64,000 nt of DNA, from NCBI GenBank assembly GCA_963969495.1, contig OZ018338.1, positions 45,019,206 through 45,083,205 of the forward strand, in the 5' to 3' direction. Position 1 is the first letter of the stretch. The number at the start of each line of letters is the position of its first letter. The notes under the pieces are model-generated. The model searched no databases. It had not been told where the DNA came from and worked only from the letters and a program-made list of their open reading frames with translations. A program made the position numbers and the translations under genes. Origin of the DNA: Ceratothoa steindachneri (taxonomy: Eukaryota; Arthropoda; Malacostraca; Isopoda; Cymothoidae). This document shows positions 44,677-55,470 of this stretch, one piece after another.

Positions 44677-45100
44677 TTAAAGGCCCAAAGAAATGAAAAC
44701 TGGTTACACAACTGGGAAAAACGCTAAGGAAAATATTACGTGAATTAATATTTAAGCCAAAATGTCCGTGCCAATCCTACTAGAAAAACACTTGTTTTGT
44801 CTCTCACTGGATAAAAAACTACACTTCGTTATTCAAAAGTCTTCTTGAATTAACCATTTTAGCGGTTGAGGATGGTATCTCTGGCGATGAGCGTCGTGGT
44901 CATATTAGCGATGAGTGCTTGATGATACAGATTCAAATCAAACTCCTTTATTCATTTTCATATAACGGTTAAAATAGTTTGCACTATTTCTCCGTTTCTA
45001 TATCTGCCATTTTATTTTCTAAGCTTTAATGGTTCACCTTATATTTTCCTTAGCGTCTATCGGGATTGTGTTACCAGTTTTCATTTCTTTGGGCCTTTAA
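44677..45100. repeat. Foldback repeat: two ~60-bp inverted arms around 304 bp
   Basis: TTAAAGGCCCAAAGAAATGA ... GCTAAGGAAAATAT (44,677-44,736) is the inverse of 45,041-45,100 (ATATTTTCCTTAGC ... CTTTGGGCCTTTAA). The arms differ in the middle. No coding inside. It may be two facing copies of one element end. Confidence 0.85.
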
Positions 45101-45929
45101 AATTCATTTATTATATATCACGTGCCATGTGATTTTCAATTATTCATTTTAAGTATATTCTTCTTTAACAAATCATTTTCATTATTTAGATGTCATTCTA
45201 GGCATCTATAACGATATATTTGCGTACTTTTATTGTTTTTATTTGTTTGATATTATGGACTTTGCTCGTAATTGGTAGGGGTCTTGAATGCATTCTTTAT
45301 CAAGCATTATAATAAGTTTGTCCCATATCTAAACTGCACGTTTCTGTAATTCTATGTTTGAGGGAAATATTTGATGTACCACTATGTAGATCATTTATAC
45401 GTTGATATTTTTTTCTGTGTCCTTGCTATCAATGAATCCGTGTCTTGGTTGCTATTACCACTGGCATAAATGGGTCAAGAAGCCTGTTTCGAATTATTTT
45501 TCTGATGCAGATTTCAAAATCTGAAGAGTATGCTTTGGTCAATTTACAGATATCTATTTTAGCTATATATTAAATATACTAGACAATTGTTATGTGTACT
45601 CAAGATTGTATATTCGGGGTGATATTAATATAATTGGTCGTTGAAAGCGACATCTTCAAATTCCAATCTATAAAACGGCAAAATTTAAATATTCTGTCTA
45701 TTTATTGGATTTTTCAGGGTCCTTCATATTCATTTGCACTTTCAATTTCTGCTGACGAGTGTTTGGCTATAAATCTCTGTTCTCTATAAGGAGAGTCTAG
45801 TAATTGCTATATATGTATTATTGAGATGCTGGGGTACTCCTGTGTTAAACACAAATTCCTGACCTTTTTAGTCTTTGTATTTTATATATGCTTGACCTTT
45901 CATAACATAGTTGCAGATGATTTATTCAA
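45101..45929. other. AT-rich spacer
   Basis: Nothing recognised. It may hold decayed downstream parts of the RT scrap that follows. Confidence 0.45.
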
Positions 45930-46140
45930 ATTCTGATTAAGGCTGAGCTAGAGCATTTTGCCTTGTAACTCTCTATGCATACTTTATCAAACGCATTTTT
46001 ACATCTTTAAGTACAAATTCTACTCATTTTGTTAATCTATTTTTGTTAGTGTTTCCATTAAAATAGCTAATACCGTGTTGGATCCTCTTTTTCCATCTGA
46101 ATCCGTGTTGTTGCACATTATAATAGTTACTTCACTTCAT
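45930..46140 (-). pseudogene. Very old LINE RT scrap
   Basis: Minus-strand VQQHGFRWKK, then HGISYFNGNTNKNRLTK and KDVK-MRLIKYA, read with shifts as the QHGFR and (N)AFDKV blocks of LINE reverse transcriptases. Too decayed to classify. Confidence 0.5.
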
Positions 46141-47625
46141 ATATGATTGACATCTAGTTGCTATGACTTTAAAAAAAGCCCAGCAATTTCTAATATGAAT
46201 ATTTCAGCAAATTTCAGTGTTTTGCAGTGTTTTGAAAAGAAAATATTTTTTGCTGGTTTTCAACCATCAGAAAAAAAACAATTTAGGAAGACTTTTATAT
46301 ATTTTTCAATCTCTACAAAATGTTCTCGGGTGCTGTGTTTATTTTTTTAGAAAATGCTAGCGGTGTTGTAAATATTATTTGATTAGTTGGCAAGTGTCTA
46401 AAATCTATTTTTATTCTGAATTAATTTGCTGTAGTAATGCTATGGTTAATCTTATTTAATTCTAGCAGAATTTACATCGGTCATACTTGTCTGCTACTAG
46501 CTCTATTACTGCATCCCAGAATTGATTTTTCAGTTTTATTTTTAATTTTTCTAGGCTGCATTTTATATTTCCTTTCGTTGTTGAGCAACATCGAATCCTA
46601 TTCAGAGTATGAAACGATACTAAACATACGTCCAACAAGGAGACTCTAGTTCCCTTCTGTATTTTGGGGTGACAGTCCGCACAGGAGATTTCACATATGC
46701 ATAATTTACTGTAGAATTTAGTTATATTATGCCTAAGGAGAACCCAAAGCTAATTGGAACAAGAGGAGAGTAGTTGAATTTAATTTCACATGTATTTTCT
46801 AGAAGTATCAGAAATATTAAGAGGAAATGAAGAAGTATAACCTGCGATTTATTTTTTATATTACTGCCTTAATAAACTACTTCGATTTATATAAAGCCAC
46901 CTTTATGAAATCATCTTTGTAACCCAATTGACGAAAGAATATTAATGCGTTGAAATTCCTCATCAATAATAGTTGGATTACAAATACGAAAGGCTGTAGA
47001 GACAAAGCCATGATAACACTTTTTTAACGAAAGAAATGGTTGTAGATCGCATATGTATTTTATCAGAGCGTGTGGGTTTCCTGTATATTTAAAAAATCGT
47101 TTATTCTGACTATTTTTTGATATTAGGGAATGTATTTAAGGTACTTTTCATTCACTTTCTTCTTCAAGCCTAAAGAAAATTGAATGAAGGAGTTTAAGGA
47201 GCGAAGCAAGGAATTTATGTCTGCAGAACCGCAACAAATGTGTTGTAATCATCGCGAAACCAATTGACACCCTGATAGAAGGAATGTGGGAGATGTTTTT
47301 TCCAAAAGGTTACACAAAAATATTTACTAAATCCGGAGAAAGAGATGAACCCTTTGGCAGCCCCTCTTATGCTCATTATAATTATTTTGAAAACTTAAAT
47401 AATTGTGCTTGGTACATAACTTGATAACATCTATAATTAATTTAAGAATTATGTTGGAAAAGAACGGATTCACATTAAGCCATTCTTCTAATCTATCGAG
47501 CGTGTATTCAGCGAGCTCTTTCGTAATAGGAAAATTACATTGAAGTACAATATGGTGTTTTCTTTATAGGAGAATATTTCTTGCTTTATTAATATCTACG
47601 GAATTTCTAATATAGCAACCTGAGA
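46141..47625. other. AT-rich spacer
   Basis: Only short ORFs. A minus-strand NQFWDAVIELVADKYD-like stretch near 46,500 could be LINE linker sequence, but I would not call it. Confidence 0.4.
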
Positions 47626-48477
47626 TACGAGGGCCGGTCAATAAATTTTGCGAATCGGTAGGGCAAAACAGAGGAAAGGGGATGGCTGTTTGTGTTAGGA
47701 CAAGTTATGACAAGTCAGGACCTGCAGCCGCACTCTACTGCCTCATCTATTTAAGAAGCAGTAGCTAATCGCAGATCGTCAGTCACAAATTTTTCAACAA
47801 TGGAGAAGGTTGAGCACCGCGCAGTGGTTAAACTTTTGACCAAGAAAGGCAAGAATGCAAAAGAGATCCATGAACGCATGGTTGCAGTGTACATCGACAC
47901 CGCCCCTTCCTATGCAACCATTTCTCGCTTGAATTGGGAGTTCCTCCATGCTAGTGATTCCCTTGAAGATGACCCCCGTCCAGGACGCCCGTCAGACGTG
48001 ACCGACGAGGACAATGTGTCCTGTGTGGAGAGGATGATCCTCGAAAATCGACGGTTGAAGGTCGAAGAATTCAAGCGAGAACTTGGAATATCACATAGAA
48101 GTTTTATCAATATCATCCACGACAATTTGCCATGATCAAGGTCTCTGCCCGTTGGGTCCGTAGAAACCTCACAAAACCTCACGCCCAATGATCGACTTCA
48201 ACGTCGTCAAAGTCCACTAGGCCAGAGTTGCACAAGCTGCCCTGCGCGAGTGCCCATACGAGGAGCTCAACCATCCCCCTTACAGTCCAGATCTGGCCTC
48301 AAGCGACTACCTTTTATTCTGCCAGCTCAAGGTCGCACTGCGTGGACGCCGGTTTGGGGACGACGAAGATGTCCATCTTGCCATCCAGGAGTGGATTGAA
48401 CAGCAGTCGGAAGATTTCTGGTTGTCGATCTCGTTTCCTTATATCTGAATTGCAAAACTTATTGACCGCCCCTCATA
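47626..48477 (+). mobile_element. Internally deleted mariner with intact terminal repeats
   Basis: Left end TACGAGGGCCGGTCAATAAA and right end (reverse complement) TATGAGGGGCGGTCAATAAG match for ~27 bp, including the outer TA. Total ~850 bp, against ~1.3 kb for a full mariner. The middle of the transposase is missing. It may have been mobilised in trans by a full-length relative. Confidence 0.9.
47800..48430 (+). pseudogene. mariner transposase, N- and C-termini only
   Basis: MEKVEHRAVVKLLTKKGKNA opens an intact N-terminal DNA-binding region (ATISRLNWEF, LEDDPRPGRPSDVT, ELGISHRSFINIIHDN) to a stop at 48,133. The link region RWVRRNLT and PND(R) follows in another frame. Then the protein jumps to RVAQAALRECPYEEL and YSPDLASSDYLLF, the third-Asp block, ending EDVHLAIQEWIEQQSEDFW. 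The first catalytic Asp region is deleted and the HDN block is degraded. Different subfamily from the 10.3-kb mariner. Confidence 0.85.
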
Positions 48478-49539
48478 TTTCCTACAATAAGTAAAAATCG
48501 CCTCATTTGAGATTATACGATGAAGGGGAACACCGGGCTAATGAAACTTGAGAATACCGTATATTATACGGAAGGGTGGGCACGTATACTTTAAACTTTA
48601 GCCTACCTGTCACCCTTTCTTTAAATAATACCGGCGTTTTCGAAAAGGATTCTAAAGTAAAATGAAACGTTCAAGAAGGATAGGTTATCTTCTAGTTTGC
48701 CTATGAAATTTATCATTAAACCGAGGAAACATTTCTAAGCTACAATAGTGAAGACCGCTGAATATTCGTAATGTGCAAGACCATATCTCGTTCTGGATTT
48801 TATTAGGGAAGTGCTTATTACAAGATGTTCATAGCGTGTAAACAGAAATAGGAATAGTCTGATCATTTACTATTTCTTAAAAGGACATTAAAAGGTACAA
48901 GGATACCAATTCGAAAGCTAGAAGTTTTTAAATGATAGTTAGGGTAGGGTGATACAAAGATTTTAGGAGACTGAATATTTTAAGTAGTATATATTAGATG
49001 TTATATATAAATGTTATATATATATATCAGATGTTAGATATAAATTGCATGTTTATCTTATTGTTTATCATTTACTACCCTATTTTCCATATTTACTTTT
49101 GCACATTATAAAATTAGTATATTTTATCTACTGATTATTTACTATTACTTTCATTTTATTATATTACTGTTATATTAATGTTATTAGTTGTCCAGATTTT
49201 CCTGAATTTAAATTTAAAGAATAGTTACATTTTTTAGTTCTCACGTTAATTATGCGAATAATATTTTTTATATTCTCTGATTTACTTATTATATATATTA
49301 TTATTAGCTTTATATTCTCTTATATTTCGTACTTTATATGTATTTAAAAATATTTTATCTTATAGTATTATTCTCATTCAAATTTTGTAGATAGTTTTTA
49401 CCTTTTATACAATTTTAATGATATTCCCACTTAATTATTATTTGTTATTACTTTCTATACTTATTACCTCATACTATAACTTATATTGACTTTCAAGGTA
49501 GTGTGTATGCTGGCCACTTCTAATTGATTTAAACTTATC
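48478..49539. other. Very AT-rich spacer
   Basis: Many TATTA/TTATA runs, including a short TATATA block near 49,010. No gene. Confidence 0.55.
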
Positions 49540-50340
49540 TATGTTTACTATGGGATAATTGTCTCGGGCACATTTATGTTCCTTTGAATTAACTTTTCAA
49601 AATCTTCCTCGTTGCAGTGTGTGTCGAAGATCCATTTGAACTTTTTGTTTATTAGACCGGCTCTCATTTCGAGGGCATTTTTATTGTTGAGAAACATGTT
49701 GATGGAAGAGACGAATAAATTTATCCCAAATTGGGGGTCATCTTATGTGAAACCCTTTTCTACTAATGCCCTACTCTTTATGATCAGATGGAGGGCGTCC
49801 TCTTGCGAGAGGGAGGCTGCTTCTTGGTAGACATGTCTTGATTTCTAAAACGGGTTGCTGCCCGCTTAAATTTAAGTTGAGTTGGGGGTTCCAGTTTTTC
49901 TTTCATTATCTTCTCTTCTTGTGTCCTCTCTGATGGGGGAGTGGGATATTCGTCTTTTGTGGATGGGGTCTGGTCTATCTTCGCGTTTGTCTTCTTCCAT
50001 CTCTTCTCCGGTTTGATGATTTTCCTTCTTCTTTGAATTATAGTTGTAGAATATCTATCTTCGATGGATTGTAGGGAAACATAATTTTTGGGCGGGGGGT
50101 CAGTTCATTAGGAGGAGGAAGTTGAACGCATCTGCGAACTTTCCATTATTTATGATGTTGGCAGGGTGGGGGTACATGATGAAGGCCATGTTCTCCTTGC
50201 CTTCTTTCTAATCACGAGTCTAGACCGCTGGTTCTTGGGGCATTGATTTGCATAATCTGTGCGTATTGTTTTTTCTTCTTTTTCTATTTAGCTTTCTTTA
50301 CCTTAAATACTACCTCCATCGTGAGACATCTCACTGCTAA
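49540..50340 (-). pseudogene. Jockey-like LINE ORF1 relic, C-terminal half
   Basis: The minus strand reads MAFIMYPHPANIINNGKFAD and FNFLLLMN, matching the ILAFILHAHVLNVANPGSY block of LINE C ORF1. A Lys/Glu/Arg-rich segment (EEMEEDKREDRPDPIHKRR) follows, then LINKKFKWIFDTHCNEEDFE, which parallels the C-terminal IKKGAYKYEYEGPYSERE of LINE C. It lies downstream (in minus sense) of the RT at 50,700-51,620, so it belongs to a different copy. Confidence 0.6.
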
Positions 50341-50699
50341 TACCCGATGCTCTACTTCTCAATTGATTCCCACCTGGTCGAGTCGAGTTGATAATAGAAA
50401 GAACAATATAGGGATCATGTAGTAGAGGAGGAAAAGGCTCGGAAAAGTTAGAGGAGATAGGTAGAGTTCAAAGATCGGTGGCTAGACATTCAGGGTGTTG
50501 TTGTCCATTTTGGGGTAGTGTTATTGATTTGACACTGTGGCGGGAGGATTGGGGTGGGAGGATCGGGGTGGGAGCAGAGGCGCGTGTGTGTAAATGCCTT
50601 ATTCATGTTACTGTTATCTTATGAGTGGGTAGGTGTTGGTTGAGGGTAGTCGAGAGTTGTGGGCTATCTTGACACCAACGCAGCGTATTGTATCACGTA
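50341..50699. other. Spacer or LINE F 3' end
   Basis: No recognisable coding. It contains the direct repeat GGGTGGGAGGATCGGGGTGGGAG-like text near 50,553-50,577. Confidence 0.4.
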
Positions 50700-51620
50700 T
50701 ATATGTGAGGTCACTTGCGAATTTTCCCAAATGTCGTGTTAAGCGTGTGTTGGTATATTTATTGAGTGGTATCACTTTTTTTGTTTAGTGTGGATATGTG
50801 TGTGTGTACATAGGAGAGCTTCATGAACGTTTCAAAGCAGAATTTTGAATGCACCTTGCTTTCCTCTGACATGTTTGACTCGCTACTACGTGTATGACTG
50901 GTGCACATGTATTAAGTGGTTGGATAAGTGTTTTATATAGGTGTAGTTGTAGTTTGCGGCTTGCAAGATAGAACTGCAGCATCTTCTTGTTTATGATTTG
51001 GTCTCTTATTTGAGGGATATTTTGATGTGAGTCGAATTTTAGAAGCTTTTCAAATGTTGTCCCTCGTATTTTTATGTGGGATTTGTATATAATTCTTGTT
51101 GAGACTGAGTAGTTTTAGTCTGGTGTATATTTTATTTGTATGTAATGATCGAGCACGGCGTAGAGTTTCCTTCGTGTCTTCTTGGGATTTGTAGCTATGA
51201 GCCATTTATCCTCATATTATCTCTGTATAACATTATTATTTGTGCATGATGTGCGGTTCTTTTCTGCCCTGTCCGCAGACGGAAATGGTCTCGTCATCGG
51301 TGTAGGACAGAGTGTGTTTAAGAATGAAGTTTTCGGGAAGGCGCTGGGTGTAATTAGTGCACATTATGTAGACTGTGGTTGTTCGTAGGCTACCCTGGGG
51401 TACCCATTGCGTGAGGTGGAAAGGGGTGTGATATCGTTTATTTGTATTTGATGTGACACCTTCAGTCAGGAAAGTTGTGGAGAGAGGCCTTCTGGTACAT
51501 TCAAAGAGCTCCGCGTTTTTGCTAGTTTCCAATGGAGTCCCTCGTGCCACACCATATCAAATGTTATCTCCACCTCCTTAATGATGGAGAGTGTCTTTTT
51601 TTGCTTGTCGTGCCTTGTTG
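50700..51620 (-). pseudogene. LINE F: reverse transcriptase relic
   Basis: The minus strand shows EITFDMVWHEGLHWKL (AFD block), TQWVPQGSLRTTTVYIMC (GVPQGS block), LSYTDDETISV (YxDD box as YTDD, both Asp kept) and the thumb/C-terminal region KTLIQPLNTCAPVIHVVASQ, RCIQNSALK. Jockey-like wording. Frameshifts throughout. With the endonuclease at 53,290-53,690 and ORF1 knuckles at 54,489-54,683 it forms one element interrupted by the LTR at 51,838-52,550. Confidence 0.7.
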
Positions 51621-51772
51621 TGCCGCTTGAGATACTTCGGGGCGAATAATAAAGAGTGCGATTTACGGTTGAGTGTTTTTTTTTTTTACTAATAGCTAGC
51701 CAAGTTTCAGTTCAAAGGTTATATAAAGAAAATACCCCCAAATCTAATTCTAATATATATAATAAAAGGGGG

Positions 51773-51775
<3 letters not shown>

Positions 51776-51827
<52 letters not shown>
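51776..51827. repeat. (TA)n microsatellite
   Basis: About 26 TA units adjoining repeat R1 copy 3. Confidence 0.96.
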
Positions 51828-51831
<4 letters not shown>

Positions 51832-51880
51832 GGTTAAAGGCCCTGCTGTATGCAGGTTCTATTGAAGACAACGGCGCAGG
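51828..51880 (+). repeat. Dispersed repeat R1, copy 3 (short)
   Basis: TAATTAGGTTAAAGGCCCTG, CTGTATGCAGGTTCTATTGA and GGCGCAGG match the (TA)n-proximal part of copies 1 and 2. Similarity then fades. Confidence 0.55.
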
Positions 51881-52550
51881 CCTTCAAGAAGAAACTTCGG
51901 GGAGTCCTGACGAGGAGGACTCAAAAATCGGGTTGGACAACTTCGTGATGAAAAATGAGATTTTCTCTGGTTCAGAGAGAAGTAATCCCAACTCGAGACG
52001 ACTCTGCAGATCGGCAGGGAGTTTCAGTCTCGAAAGAACCGGAATCTTGAAAGGGTGGTGAAGATGAGAGTGCCGCACAACTCTCAGGGAAGAAGGGGGC
52101 TTGATAGATTTTCTCTGAACAGAAGCCAAAGCTTAACGAAGGTATATCTGCTGGCGAGATCCTCAACGAAGTACGATGACAGGTTGCAGGGTTCACGGGA
52201 AACAGATGGCAGTCTGAACGGCGTTGATGGCGGGCTTTCAATCGCCTCGAGAGATGGTGAGCTTCGGGTTAAATACCCGGGTGGCTGATCCGATAGACTC
52301 CTCAGGGCCTTCTGGTCCCTAGGGGATTCTTGACTCCAGTCTATGTAACTGCGCACGGGGTTATCGCATGGTGGGGGAGACGTATGGCGTTCGAAAGCAA
52401 ACACAGCTGAGTGTTGATTTAGCGAGAAACCGATTTTTTCTCGAACTTTCTAAAATTCTCACGGTAGCGCACGTGGCCTTCAAAGAATAAGGGGTATTTC
52501 CGAGGTGGCTTCCTCTCACGGTGGTCCTTGAAGGGAATTCCTTCACACAC
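51838..52550 (-). repeat. Probable solo LTR related to element 2
   Basis: On the minus strand it begins near 52,550 with TGTGTGAAGGAATTCCCTTC, like the TGTGAGGGAATTCCACGTGG of element 2. It is GC-richer than its surroundings and has a TATTTAA box near 52,270. The 3' boundary is not sharp and no target duplication was found, so boundaries are approximate. Confidence 0.45.
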
Positions 52551-53289
52551 GACTATTACAAATATCCTAATTAAGCCAATCTTTCCAAACAAATCTCCAG
52601 AACAAGAACAAGCAAATAAACAACCGATAAAGACTTATAAAAGAAATAAAAACAAAACAAACTACAGTGAACAAGGTGACACATTAAAGTGAATTACCAG
52701 AGAAGGAAACCCAAAGTGAAAATCGCATGAGGAAACATATAATACAAACACACAAACACTCACTCAGACAAATAAACACGAACCCCCCCAAAATAACTCA
52801 GACTAAACCTCGAACACAGAAATTTAACGGCATGAATACTATAGAATTCACATCATTGCAATATTGAATAAATGAAAAAAAAACAGAGATTAGACCAACC
52901 TCTCTTTAGGTCTCTTAAAGAGATTAATGAAAAAAAACGAATATATGTAAGAAGCAGTGACAGAGATTGGCTGCTCTACCGCTACCTATGGATGAAAGAC
53001 GAATGTCAGATAGAAAAATTAGACACCGTGGATCGAGTTCCCCTTTAATCAGCAGGAAGAATGTCAATTCAGATCAATTTATCTCTTATTGATTTTTTTT
53101 TTTCATCTGTTTCTTCTTCTTCTATCTCTCCACTGTCTCGGCGGTTCCTTTTCCTTCTTGGCTACCAAACATGGTTGCGCCTGGGGAATGAGGGCATTAG
53201 AGAGCCAAGAGGGGTTGTCTGGGGGCTATCTATTCTTTCTACCCCTCTAGGGGCGAAGGGGGAGATCCTGCGGTCGATACTTCTATAAA
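52551..53289. other. Spacer inside or beside LINE F
   Basis: A/C-rich then T-rich sequence; the right part is probably decayed LINE F linker. No gene supported. Confidence 0.4.
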
Positions 53290-53690
53290 TCTTAGGCAAA
53301 GAAATGGGGTTCTGGAGCTATGTGGGTGTGCAATGGTGTGGTGTGGTCATTGTAGAAGACTGTGGCTGGGAACGTATTCCCCCTGTGATGGCCAAAGAAT
53401 GTGGTGAAGGCCGGGCCGACATGCTTGCAGCTTAAACGCTGCAAAGCACCGTTCAGATATCTACCCGCATTATTAGTGATGTTTGAAAGTACAGTAAGAT
53501 GGTGTGCATTTAGGTCCAACACATAGAAGAGTGAGAAGCTATGGTTTGATATAGTATGTAATGGAACGTCTATGTGTATTTGATGTGTTAGTGGGCTGTA
53601 ATGAGTAGCCACCTCAAAGCGTTCGTGTGTACCTTGCAGGCTAAGAAGGCCTCGTCTTGCGTGTTTATAAAAATATGGTGTATAAAACAC
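53290..53690 (-). pseudogene. LINE F: APE-type endonuclease relic
   Basis: A 132-codon open frame: RRGLLSLQGTHERFEVATHY, SPLTHQIHIDVPLHTISNHS, FYVLDLNAHHLTVLSN (the GDLNAHH motif with Gly lost), GPAFTTFFGHHRGN and PLHTHIAPEPHFF where the SDH motif is expected. The Asn-Ala-His-His core is the clearest endonuclease signature in the window. It would nick the target DNA for LINE insertion. Starts and ends are fragmentary. Confidence 0.68.
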
Positions 53691-54488
53691 TTACCTAAGA
53701 TTACTTACCCCAGTTACAGTGTGTGTAGAGTATGGTGTTTGCGGTAGCCTGCAATGCGAACTCTGTTGTTAGGAGGGTCTAGGCTAGTGGAGATCGAGAG
53801 TAAGATGTCAAGTTTGAGAATATTGAGTACCCGTGCAAACTGCGTACGTTTAGATGGATCACACTACGCTGACCTATGGTCAGGAACGAAGCGTGCGTGA
53901 GTCTTTATTAGCGATAACCATTTTTCTCACCTTGATCTTCTGGCATTACAGCAGGAAAGTGATCGCGAGCACGACTACCTTCAAACGTGTCTGTGGTGGC
54001 GAGAATTTGGTGGAAAAGGTGTAGGGTGTGAGTTTTGTAAGCTTTGTATGTGCTTGATTGTGAGCTGGTCATGATTTTGAGGAGTCAAATGGAGGATGGG
54101 GTGCGGACAGATGAAGTCGGGTGGAGACCAGTGGAAAGAGTGGTAGGAGCTATATAAGGTAGGGTAGGAACAGCGGAAGGGAAGGTAAGTACAGTGGTTG
54201 AGGTGAAATAGAGAAAGAGAAAGTGGCTAGGGGTGGGTTCGTGCACTCTAGTGTGGGAAGGAGTACTGGTCTTTGGTTTCTGTCTTCATGAATAGGGTCA
54301 AACACCTTCTACCGGAAAACAATTTGCCCTTGTCCGTTTGAGACATAGAGCACCTTCAGGAAGTTAGAAGATAATTAGGGTCAACACCCCCCCCCCATCC
54401 CTCAACATGTCTTTGGTCACCGTATTCATTTAAGGAGAGGGGAGTTGGAGATGAAAATGGTTGCAGTGGAGGTGGTTTAGTGTAGGGG
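53691..54488 (-). other. Decayed LINE F sequence between ORF1 and endonuclease
   Basis: No continuous frame. Position suggests the end of ORF1 and the start of the endonuclease. It contains a C-run near 54,389. Confidence 0.4.
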
Positions 54489-54760
54489 TTATTCGGGCCT
54501 CCTTAGCTCCATAACATATTCCGCGCGGGCCTTAGCAAGGAAAAGACACATTATACTTACTGCCACATGATCGCGCTCGCAGTTAATAAAGATTAGGGTA
54601 GTGCTTTTGCATACTGCAATGCAATTGAAACATACGATTTCTTGTTGACGTGTTTGTTGTCCGTTTTGCCACAACGGAGACAATGCTTTGGTCTTATATG
54701 GTTTAACCTTTTGAAATCGTGGATGACTTCAATATCTTGACAACATGCTCTCCAAAACAT
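54489..54760 (-). pseudogene. LINE F: ORF1 zinc-knuckle relic
   Basis: SPLWQNGQQTRQQEIVCFNC followed by NCERDHVAVSIMC fits the spacing of the last knuckle of LINE C (C-x2-C-x3-H-x6-C) with the first Cys lost. The basic/acidic KARAEYVMELRRPE follows. Short and broken. Confidence 0.5.
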
Positions 54761-54764
54761 CTAT

Positions 54765-55470
54765 GGTTGAAAAGGAAGTCACCTGACGTACCTGCTGCGC
54801 CTTCAACTCCTTCAATAAACGTAGAAAAAGGGTTTTTGACACAAGAGAGCTGCACCCAAAAATCAAATTAAAAGTCTACCATGCAGTCATTGTACTAACA
54901 TTGTTGTATGCCTGTGAAATCTGGAGCACCTACAGCAGCCATTTGAAAGATCTGAAAAGTTTTCCAAAGCCAATGATCCGTTTCATGTTGGGCATCACTT
55001 GGGAGCATTATCGCACTAATTCCAGTCTTCTCCTTTACGCTGAGACAACAAGCATCGAGGCGATGATCATCAAGGCCCAGATGAGATGGATCGGCCAGCT
55101 GCGTTGAATGCGCGACCAAAAACTTCCGAAACAGCTATTATACTCACAGATTAGGGAAAACCAGCGATGACCAAAAAGAAATTGAAAACGCTACAAAAAC
55201 ACGATTAAAGCGCATCTAAAGGAAATGTAAATAAATTATAACACCTAGAAGATCTGGCAGACGAACGCAATCACTGGAGAGCAGCAGTAAGGAGAGGAGT
55301 GCAAACCTTTGAAGGAAATCGCCATCGCCGTCTGGCAGAAAAGAGGGAGAGGAGAAACGCTCATCAACAAAACTCTCAGCCAGGCGCTTTCGCTTGTCCA
55401 AACTGTCCCAGAATCGGCCCCTCGAGCATCGGACTAATAGGACACTCAAGTACACACCGTAACTGACAAG
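54765..55470 (+). pseudogene. LINE G: C-terminal end of a LINE RT with C2H2-like finger
   Basis: Plus-strand IKLKVYHAVIVLTLLYACEI, SHLKDLKSFPKPMIRFMLGI, TTSIEAMIIKAQMRWIGQLR, then LPKQLLYSQI. After more breaks ADERNHWRAAVRRGVQTFEG and finally ACPNCPRIGPSSIGLIGHSSTH-like text, a C2H2-type finger that ends many LINEs of this kind. Several stops. 5'-truncated, as typical. It stops ~25 bp before the 5.77-kb duplicated unit begins. Confidence 0.75.
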
